64,000 bases of DNA from Candidatus Thiodictyon syntrophicum. Its GTDB lineage: Bacteria; Pseudomonadota; Gammaproteobacteria; Chromatiales; Chromatiaceae. The position numbers and the translations under genes are program-made. The stretch covers positions 558,001 to 622,000 of the forward strand of contig NZ_CP020370.1 in the NCBI RefSeq assembly GCF_002813775.1, given 5' to 3'. The notes under the pieces are model-generated. The model saw nothing but the letters and a program-made list of their open reading frames with translations. It did no database searches and had not been told where the DNA came from. Each line of letters opens with the position of its first letter. Position 1 is the first letter of the stretch. This document shows, one piece after another, positions 57,395-64,000 of this stretch.

Positions 57395-60261
57395 CAGTCC
57401 CCCATCAGGTCCCGCCACAGCGCGCGGACCCGCGCGCGCTCCGGGACCAGTTGGTCGTCCGCGACCGTCTTGGGCTGGTCCTGCAGGGCACTGCGGTGAT
57501 AGGCACCGCGCAGGGCCTTGTAGGCGGCCGTGAGGTCCGCGGCCGTCGCGCCGGGCAGGAGATCGAGCCGCGCCAGGGTCTCGAGCTGGCGGATATTGTC
57601 CGTCCAGTCGGCCAGGGCCGGGTGCGCGGCGGCCCAGCGCAGGACCGAGTATTGAACCATAAACTCGATATCGGCAATACCGCCGCGTCCCTGCTTGAGG
57701 TCGAAGCGCCCGCGCTCGCCCTTGTCCAGGCTCTCGCGCATCCGTTGGCGCATGGCGCGGACGTCCTCGCGCAGCCGCGCGGGGTCGCGCGGGCGGCAGA
57801 TGGTGGCGCGGCGCACGGCGGCGAAGCGCGCGGCGAGCCCGGGGTCCCCGGCCACCGGCCGGGCGCGGATCAGGGCCTGATGCTCCCAGGTCCAGGCGGC
57901 CGTCGCCTGGTAGTCCGCGTAGGCGGCGAGCGAGCGCACCAGCATCCCCTTGTTGCCGTCCGGGCGCAGGCGCATGTCGACCTCGTAGAGGATGCCAGCG
58001 GGGGTGCGGGCGGTGATCATGTGGATCAGGCGCTGGCCGAGCCGGTTGTAGAATTGCTCGGCGCTGGTCGGCTTGGGGCCATCGGTGTCGGCGCCGGGTT
58101 GGTCGCCGCCGTGGAGCAGTACCAGATCCAGGTCCGACCCGTAGCCCAGCTCCAGCCCCCCCAGCTTGCCGTAGCCCAGGACCAGGACCCCGGTGTCCCC
58201 GGCGCCGAGCCCCGGGGGGCGGCCGTGGCGCTCGGCCAGGTGGGCGAAGGCCAGGGACAGGACCCGCGCGACGGCGACCTCGGCGACCTCGGTCAGATAG
58301 TCGCTGACCTTCATCAGGGGCACGCCGCCGGTCAGGTCCGCGGCGGCCACCCGCAGGATGTTGCCATGCGCGAACTGGCGCAGCCGCTCCAACTGTTGCT
58401 CCAGGTCGTCGGGGTCGATGGGGGCGAGCAGGGCCTCGAGTTCCACCTCCAGATCGGCGCGGCGGTGCAGGGCATAGAGCCGGCGTGGGTCGATCAGCTC
58501 ATCGAGCAGCAGCGGCTGGCGGACGATCTGCTCCGCGATCCAGGGGCTCATACCGGTGAGCCGGGCGAGTTGGGCGAGCGCCATGGGCCGCTCGATCAGC
58601 ATCGCCAGATAGGCGGTGCGCCGCACCACCGACTCCAGTACCTTGAGGACCCGCTCCAGGGCCAAATCCGGGGCCTCGCTGGCGGCGATGATCCGCAGCG
58701 TCAGCGGCAACAACTGCCGCAGCCGCTCCGCCCCCCGGGTGCTCAGGCCCTTGCGGGCGCAGGCCTCGCGAAAGGCCGTCAGGCGCACCAGGGCCGCCTG
58801 GGGGGCGCTGAAGTGGTTGGCGGCCAGGATCTCCAGGGCGCGGCACTCCTCCAGACAGCCGCTCCAGAGCGCCGCGAAATCCGGGTCCTGCCCCGGGCCC
58901 TCGGTCTGGGTGGCGCTGAAGACCTGGTCGAATTGACCCTGGACGCGCCGCCGGTGCCCCTCGAGCACCGCCGCGAAGGCGCCCCAGTCGGGGAAGCCCA
59001 TGGCGCGCGCCAGGCGCAGGCGGCCCGGGTCGTCCGCCGGCAGCAGGTGGGTCTGCTTGTCCTTGTAGGCCTGGATCCGGTTCTCCACCAGGCGCAGGAA
59101 GCAATAGGCGGCGTCCAGGTGGGGGACGGCGGAGGCCGGCAGCAGGTCGCGCTCGCCCAGCAGCGCCAGGACCTGGCGGATGGGGCGGACCTGGAGCGCC
59201 GGGTCACGCCCGCCGCGCACCAACTGGAGCGCCTGGCCGATGAACTCGATCTCGCGGATGCCGCCGGGGCCGAGCTTGATGTTGGCGTCCATGCCCTTGT
59301 GGTGCAGTTCCTTGGCGATCATCTGCTTCATCTCGCGCAGCGACTCGATGGAGCCGAAGTCGAGATAGCGCCGGTAGACGAAGGGCCGCAGCAGGTCCTC
59401 CAGGGCGGCGACCGCGGCCGGGTCGCCGGTCAGCACCCGCGCCTTGATCATGGCGTAGCGCTCCCACTCGCGCGCCTGGGACTGGTAGTAGTCCTCGAGT
59501 GCGTCCAGGCTCATGACCAGGGGGCCGGAGTCGCCGAAGGGGCGCAGCCTGGTGTCCACGCGGAAGACGAAGCCGTCGGCGGTCTGGGCGTTCAGGGCCT
59601 GGACCAGGCGCTGCGCCAGGCGCACGAAGAACTGCTGGTGGTCGAGCGGGCGCGGCCCGTCCGTCACCTGGCCCTGGGCGGGGTAGGCGAAGATGAGGTC
59701 GATATCCGATGACAGGTTGAGCTCGCGCGCCCCGAGCTTGCCCATGCCGATGACCAGCAGGCACTGCGGCCGACCTTGTGCATCGCGGGGCGTGCCCAGT
59801 TCCGCCCGGGTCCAGTCCTGGAGCCGGTCCAGGGCCGTGCGGATGCAGCAGTCGGCCAGTTCCGAGAGGTCCTCCAGAGTCTCGTCGAGCCCGGCGAGCC
59901 CGCCGATGTCGCGCCAGATGATGCGGGTCTGCTCGCGGCGCCGGACCACCCGCAGGGCGCGCTGCAGGGCGGCCTCGTCCGGGTGGCCGGGCAGCGCGGC
60001 GGCCAGGGTCGCCGCGACCCGGGCGGCGAGGTCGCCGGGGGCATAGGCACGCCCCAGGTCGCCGCAGTCCAGGAGCGCCGCGAAGTCCGCCGGGTAGCGG
60101 GCGGCGCCTTGGGCGCAATACTCGCTCGCCTCCCAGACCCGCGTCCTGACGGCCTCCAGGTCGGCGGCGAGCGGCACCATCCGGCCCTGCGCCTGCGCCC
60201 ACGCGAGCCACTCCTGCCAGAGCCGGTCCGGGGCCTCACCCAGTGCCGCCAGGCCACTCAT
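57394..60261 (-). CDS. glnE: Bifunctional glutamine synthetase adenylyltransferase/deadenylase GlnE
   Basis: 955 residues from the ATG at 60261. Two nucleotidyltransferase domains are visible. The N-terminal adenylyl-removing site is LVIGMGKLGARELNLSSDIDLIFAY (from about residue 170). The C-terminal adenylylating site is LVLGYGKLGGLELGYGSDLDLVLLH. They are joined by the PII-responsive linker (FRLVENRIQAYKDKQTHLLP region). GlnE tunes glutamine synthetase activity to nitrogen status. The start overlaps the stop of the upstream mutarotase gene as ATGA. The frame to 60609 is excluded by that overlap. Confidence 0.96.
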   Translation of the reverse strand: MSGLAALGEAPDRLWQEWLAWAQAQGRMVPLAADLEAVRTRVWEASEYCAQGAARYPADFAALLDCGDLGRAYAPGDLAARVAATLAAALPGHPDEAALQRALRVVRRREQTRIIWRDIGGLAGLDETLEDLSELADCCIRTALDRLQDWTRAELGTPRDAQGRPQCLLVIGMGKLGARELNLSSDIDLIFAYPAQGQVTDGPRPLDHQQFFVRLAQRLVQALNAQTADGFVFRVDTRLRPFGDSGPLVMSLDALEDYYQSQAREWERYAMIKARVLTGDPAAVAALEDLLRPFVYRRYLDFGSIESLREMKQMIAKELHHKGMDANIKLGPGGIREIEFIGQALQLVRGGRDPALQVRPIRQVLALLGERDLLPASAVPHLDAAYCFLRLVENRIQAYKDKQTHLLPADDPGRLRLARAMGFPDWGAFAAVLEGHRRRVQGQFDQVFSATQTEGPGQDPDFAALWSGCLEECRALEILAANHFSAPQAALVRLTAFREACARKGLSTRGAERLRQLLPLTLRIIAASEAPDLALERVLKVLESVVRRTAYLAMLIERPMALAQLARLTGMSPWIAEQIVRQPLLLDELIDPRRLYALHRRADLEVELEALLAPIDPDDLEQQLERLRQFAHGNILRVAAADLTGGVPLMKVSDYLTEVAEVAVARVLSLAFAHLAERHGRPPGLGAGDTGVLVLGYGKLGGLELGYGSDLDLVLLHGGDQPGADTDGPKPTSAEQFYNRLGQRLIHMITARTPAGILYEVDMRLRPDGNKGMLVRSLAAYADYQATAAWTWEHQALIRARPVAGDPGLAARFAAVRRATICRPRDPARLREDVRAMRQRMRESLDKGERGRFDLKQGRGGIADIEFMVQYSVLRWAAAHPALADWTDNIRQLETLARLDLLPGATAADLTAAYKALRGAYHRSALQDQPKTVADDQLVPERARVRALWRDLMGD

Positions 60262-61187
60262 TCCAGCGGCTCGATAGCGTACTCGGCCGCCAGCCGCGCC
60301 TCGCCGCCGCCCGGTATCCCGATCACCTCGGAGGCGGCGTTGACGGTCTCCACGCACAGCATGATCCGGTAGTCCCCGTCGTCCAGGTCCGCCATGGCGC
60401 GGGCGGTCGCGACCCAGGGGTTCCAGACCACGGTGGTGGCGCTGTGGCGGCTGCTGATACGGATGCGCCGCGCGAGTACCGGGTCCTCGATGGTCAGGAC
60501 CGGGGGCACTGATTCGTAGATGCGGTTGACCTCGGCGGCCACCCTGAGCGGCCCGTCCTGGGTGAGGATGGCGTCGTTGGCCCCGGCCGCCTTGTCGATA
60601 TAGTCGCACCCCGCAAGCCCCAGGACCCGCGCCTGGGTCGCGTCACCGACCCGGAAATAGCTGTGCAGGCCTTGGGTGATCTGGAAGGATCGGTCGCCGG
60701 CATTGCGCGTGATCAGCTCGACGGTCAGGGTCGACCCCACGGTGATCTCCACCAGCAGGTTGAAGTGATGGCGCCACAGGACGCGCGTATCGGCATCGTC
60801 GGCCAGGCCCAGGGTGACGCGGGTGGCCCCGCTCGGCAGGGCGGCGGTGGCGAGGATGGACCAGGGCAGCCGGCGGGCGAACCCATGGATCCCCCGGTCC
60901 GGTACGTCCAGGTCCGCGGTATCCGGGTCCGCCCCGAACCAGGGCCAGCAGATGGGCACGCCGCCCTTGATCTCCTTGCCGGGGGCGAACCAGGCCCGCT
61001 CGCTGACGAACAGCAGGTCATCCGGTGCCCCCGCCGGGCAGTAGGACAGGACCTGCCCGCCGTGGGTCGAGATCAGGGCGTTGGCGAGGCCGTTGTAGAC
61101 CTCGATCATGGTCAGGCCGCCGCGGCCCACGGCGATGCGCAGGGTCCCGGGGAGCCCGAAGTCGGCATTGAGTGCGTCGATATCCAA
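60258..61187 (-). CDS. D-hexose-6-phosphate mutarotase (YeaD family)
   Basis: 309 residues from a TTG at 61187 with a strong GGAGG seven bases upstream. Aldose-1-epimerase-fold features are HGGQVLSYCPAGAPDDLLFVSERAWFAPGKEIKGGVPICWPWFG, the catalytic His in DRGIHGFARRLPW, FQITQGLHSYFRVGDAT and the Glu region MLCVETVNA. It interconverts anomers of glucose-6-phosphate-type sugars. The association with glnE is translational coupling only. The longer frame to 61307 is Pro-rich and lacks family homology. Confidence 0.9.
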   Translation of the reverse strand: MDIDALNADFGLPGTLRIAVGRGGLTMIEVYNGLANALISTHGGQVLSYCPAGAPDDLLFVSERAWFAPGKEIKGGVPICWPWFGADPDTADLDVPDRGIHGFARRLPWSILATAALPSGATRVTLGLADDADTRVLWRHHFNLLVEITVGSTLTVELITRNAGDRSFQITQGLHSYFRVGDATQARVLGLAGCDYIDKAAGANDAILTQDGPLRVAAEVNRIYESVPPVLTIEDPVLARRIRISSRHSATTVVWNPWVATARAMADLDDGDYRIMLCVETVNAASEVIGIPGGGEARLAAEYAIEPLE

Positions 61188-61316
61188 CCTGAAGCCTCCG
61201 GAGTTGGGAGCCGGCCGCGGGTGCCGGCGCGGGGCGCAAAGCGGGAGGGTACCCCGGGCGGGCGGAAACGGGAAGGGCAGGGGCGCCGCGCGCCTGCCGA
61301 TCGCCATGTGAACGCC

Positions 61317-61736
61317 CTATTTGAACGCAGGCAGTCCGGAGACCAGCCACCAGTTCTTGAGGTCTTTGTCATACTGCCAGACTTGCCGGTCGGTGAGGGT
61401 CATCATGCTCTGCCGGTCTTCATGGAGGTAGTCGATGGTGACGATCTGGGTCGCCTTGCCCTTGTCCGCCTCCATGGGCTGCTGCACGACCTCGTAGCCC
61501 GTGAGACGCAGGTCCTTGTACAGGGCCGGCAGGTCCTTGCCCTTGCGCAGGGCGGGGTCCACGAAGCCGTAAGCGGTCTCGAAATAGCCCCAGCGGATGG
61601 CGGACTCGTAGCGGGCGGTCGCGGCCTGTAGGGCCAGGGCGCGCTGGTCGTTCATGACGACGCAACCGCCGCCCACCAGGGCGCAGAGGGCGAGGACGAG
61701 GACGAGGATCAGTCGGCCGACGGGTTGGGGGTTCAT
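61317..61736 (-). CDS. Small lipoprotein, unknown function
   Basis: 139 residues from the ATG at 61736. The signal LILVLVLALCALVGGGC has a lipobox Cys at about 25. The mature part (ALQAATARYESAIRWGYFETAYGFVDPALR ... RQVWQYDKDLKNWWLVSGLPAF) resembles secreted NTF2-like or DUF lipoproteins seen in gammaproteobacteria. The family was not identified. It is divergent from the TraB-family gene. Confidence 0.75.
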   Translation of the reverse strand: MNPQPVGRLILVLVLALCALVGGGCVVMNDQRALALQAATARYESAIRWGYFETAYGFVDPALRKGKDLPALYKDLRLTGYEVVQQPMEADKGKATQIVTIDYLHEDRQSMMTLTDRQVWQYDKDLKNWWLVSGLPAFK

Positions 61737-61902
61737 CCTGGTTACTCGGCATGGTAAGGGTAGCGCCCCGGCGTGGCGGCGCGATCGACATGACCGCCCC
61801 GGGGCTGACGGCGATTCTACGGCATCGCCCCAGGCCCACCAACGTGGCGTCGGCGTATGATGGCGCGGCCACGCCTCGCGCCCGCCCGACCAGGATCCAT
61901 CC

Positions 61903-63123
61903 ATGCCGCAACCGCCCAGTGCCCCGCCCAGCGCCCCGGCGGCGCAGCCCCAGTGCGAGCGCACCATCGGTGCGGCCCGCGTCACGCTGCTGGGCACCGC
62001 CCATGTGTCGCGGGTCAGCGTCGCCCAGGTCAGTCGGCTGATCGAGGGCGGCGATTACGACGCGGTGGCGGTGGAACTGTGCCGCAGCCGCTTCGCCGCC
62101 CTGACCGATCCGCAGGCACTGGCCGGCATGGATCTCTTTTCGGTCATCCGCCAGGGGCGGGTCTATATGGTCGTGGCCAACCTGGCGCTGGCCGCCTATC
62201 AGCAGCGCCTGGCTGACCAGTTCGATATCGAGCCAGGTGCCGAGCAGCGCATCGCCGTGCGCCTGGCCCAGGAGCGGGGGCTGCCGGTGCTGCTGATCGA
62301 CCGCGAGATCGGCGTGACCTTCCGACGCATCGCGGCGCGCCTGGGCTGGTGGCGGCGCACCACCCTCTTCGCCGGGCTCCTGACCGCCCTGCTCTCCGGC
62401 GAGAAGGTCACCGCGGACGAGGTGGAACGGCTCAAGGAGGGGGATGTGCTCGAGACCGCCTTCGCCGAGTTTGCCCAGGACCGCGAGGACCTCTTCGTCC
62501 CGCTGATCGCCGAGCGCGACCGCTACATGGCCGCCAAGCTGCGCCTGGAGGCGCAGCGCGTCGGGGCGCGCCGCGTCCTGGCCGTGGTGGGGGCCGGCCA
62601 CCTGGCCGGCATCGCCCGCGACCTGGATGCAGCCCCGGGGGACCCGCAGGCCTGCCTGCGCGACCTGGAACAGGTGCCGCCGCCGCGCCGCGGGCCGTCC
62701 GTCCTGCCCTGGCTGGTCCTGGTGCTGGTGCTGGGCGGGCTCGCCTGGGGCTTCGTGCAGAGCCCGCAACTGGGCTGGGACCTGGTGCTCTCCTGGGTCC
62801 TCATCACCGGCGGGCTCTGTGCCCTGGGCACCCTGATCGCCGGCGCTCACCCGCTGACCATCGCGGCCGGCTTTCTCGCGGCACCGCTCACCACGCTCCA
62901 CCCCGCCATCGGCGCCGGGATGGTCACCGGGGCGGTGGAGCTGTGGCTGCGGGCGCCGAGCGTGGGCGACTTCAGCCGCCTGCGTACCGATGCCGCGACC
63001 CTCGGCGGCTGGTGGCGCAACCGGGTGGCGCGGGTCTTCGTCGTCTTCCTGCTGAGCAGCCTGGGGGCGGCGCTCGGGACCTATGTGGGCGGGGTCCACA
63101 TCGCCAAACGGCTGCTTGCCTGA
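61903..63123 (+). CDS. TraB/PrgY-family membrane protein
   Basis: 406 residues. The N-terminal TraB domain has RVTLLGTAHVSRVSVAQVSRLIEGGDYDAVAVELCRSRFAAL (GTAH and ELC motifs), EQRIAVRLAQERGLPVLLIDREI, and VLAVVGAGHLAGIARDL (GxGH). The C-terminal ~140 residues carry about three to four membrane helices (LPWLVLVLVLGGLAWGFV, VLITGGLCALGTLIAGAHPL, VFVVFLLSSLGAALGTYV). The fold is related to Tiki/erythromycin-esterase-type proteases, and PrgY-type members inhibit pheromone signalling. In Proteobacteria the role is unknown. Confidence 0.87.
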   Translation: MPQPPSAPPSAPAAQPQCERTIGAARVTLLGTAHVSRVSVAQVSRLIEGGDYDAVAVELCRSRFAALTDPQALAGMDLFSVIRQGRVYMVVANLALAAYQQRLADQFDIEPGAEQRIAVRLAQERGLPVLLIDREIGVTFRRIAARLGWWRRTTLFAGLLTALLSGEKVTADEVERLKEGDVLETAFAEFAQDREDLFVPLIAERDRYMAAKLRLEAQRVGARRVLAVVGAGHLAGIARDLDAAPGDPQACLRDLEQVPPPRRGPSVLPWLVLVLVLGGLAWGFVQSPQLGWDLVLSWVLITGGLCALGTLIAGAHPLTIAAGFLAAPLTTLHPAIGAGMVTGAVELWLRAPSVGDFSRLRTDAATLGGWWRNRVARVFVVFLLSSLGAALGTYVGGVHIAKRLLA

Positions 63124-63141
63124 GCCCGGCCCCGGTGGCTC

Positions 63142-63162
63142 GGCCCGCACAGCGGACCCTAC
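63142..63162 (-). repeat. Short palindromic repeat, REP-like
   Basis: Inverse-orientation copy of the unit at 191-211, with one arm mismatch (GGCCCGC instead of GGTCCGC). It lies 13 bases before the (GTTGTC)n element, the same pairing seen at 53714/53740. Confidence 0.65.
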
Positions 63163-63174
63163 GGGCTCTTCGCG

Positions 63175-63333
<159 letters not shown>

Positions 63334-63337
<4 letters not shown>

Positions 63338-63924
63338 CCCGCTTGCTGCGACTCCCGGCGCTGCGTGCTCAGGTGCGTGCGGATGCAGTCGATCGCCTCG
63401 TCCAAATGCTGGAAGGCGTGGTCGCCCCCGTCCCAGATCAGCAGCCGGCCGCAGCGCCGGTAATTTGACTGCGCGATCCGATAGTCGATCACCTCGTCGC
63501 CGCGGTCCAGGAAGAGCGTGGTCGGCACCCCATCGCAGGGGTCGGCGAGGCCGTAGGCGCGGGTGGCCTCGATCAGCTCCCGGGTGATCTGGTAGGTTTC
63601 CCCGTCCGCCGTGGTCATGGTCTCGCCCAGATGGGGCGGGAGCAGGTCCCAGGGGGTCAGGGCCGGATTGATCAGGAACAGGTGCGAGAAGGCGAAGCGG
63701 CGCGCCAGCCACTGACCATAGAATCCGCCCATGGAACTGCCGACGACGGCCGGGCACGCCGGCCCCAGGTCAGCGAAGAAGGCGGTGAGGCGCGCCACCG
63801 CGGCGGGCGGGCGGTGGGCCTGGTAGTCCGGCGCCAGTACCGGGTAAGGCGAGAGGCGTTCACGCAGCGCCGCGGCCTTGGCCGAGCGGCCGGAACTGTT
63901 GAGTCCGTGGAGATAGACGAGCAT
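63334..63924 (-). CDS. yqiA: YqiA-type alpha/beta-hydrolase (esterase)
   Basis: 196 residues. MLVYLHGLNSSGRSAKAAALRERL supplies the oxyanion-hole start and VVGSSMGGFYGQWLARRF the nucleophile elbow. The acid is in LFLDRGDEVIDYRIA and the His in DGGDHAFQHLDEAI. This matches the UPF0227/YqiA esterases of gammaproteobacteria. The natural substrate is unknown. The start ATG at 63924 begins the canonical LVYLHG strand. Confidence 0.88.
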
Positions 63925-63931
63925 GAGGTCA

Positions 63932-63958
63932 GGGTTCGGGGTTCGGGGTTCGGGGTTC
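63932..63958 (+). repeat. Tandem GGGTTCG heptamer
   Basis: Almost four consecutive GGGTTCG units lie just upstream of the YqiA-type start codon. They may be a slippage-prone microsatellite affecting its leader. Nothing else was recognised to the window end. Confidence 0.6.
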
Positions 63959-64000
63959 AGCGGCTAGTGATGGGGTGCCCGGACCATTGACCGCGCCGCT

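Noticed and set aside
57451-59712. 753-residue plus-strand frame opposite glnE
   Set aside because: Complementary shadow of the conserved GlnE domains.
61420-63150. 576-residue minus-strand frame opposite the TraB-family gene
   Set aside because: Antisense to a recognisable TraB domain; low-complexity Gln/His/Gly sequence.

Overview
The window is GC-rich bacterial chromosome. The block lptM-lysA-methyltransferase-dapF-DUF484-xerC, glnE next to a hexose-6-phosphate mutarotase, rdgC, yajR and an Xps-ordered type II secretion operon (G-H-I-J-K-L-M-N-D) all point to a gammaproteobacterium. GC content, small dispersed palindromes and many toxin-antitoxin remnants would suit a Chromatiales-type (purple sulfur) lineage, but no photosynthesis or sulfur gene is present, so that placement is inference.

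Layout. 1-2.0 kb: a partial gene, a UPF0175 antitoxin with a broken DUF3368 toxin, and cbpM/cbpA. 2.0-4.7 kb: a MITE-like repeat element, a YajR-type MFS transporter and ssb. 4.8-17.8 kb: eleven co-directional minus-strand genes for a surface polysaccharide (five glycosyltransferases, three methyltransferases, a flippase, a polymerase-like membrane protein, a carbamoyltransferase). 18.5-29 kb: two tandem PilT/PilU-type ATPases facing the T2SS operon gspGHIJKLMND, which lacks gspE and gspF here. 29-38.5 kb: rdgC, trmB, fetAB, a double-META protein, then the lysA-dapF-xerC operon.

38.5-52.8 kb is the accessory highlight: a minus-strand defence island made of a DUF499 ATPase, a small unknown protein, a DUF1156 DNA methyltransferase, a Septu-like ATPase/HNH pair and a PLD-SNF2 helicase. 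The Septu-like pair sits inside the methyltransferase-helicase cassette. 52.8-56.1 kb holds toxin-antitoxin remnants and repeats around an atypical hisS. 56.1-64 kb returns to housekeeping genes: a zinc-finger protein, ilvE, glnE, a mutarotase, a lipoprotein, a TraB-family protein and a YqiA-type esterase.

A family of intergenic elements built on (GTTGTC)n inverted arms occurs four times in full plus once as a fragment, usually beside a 17-base palindrome. One copy carries 19-base terminal inverted repeats. No tRNA, rRNA or CRISPR array was seen.
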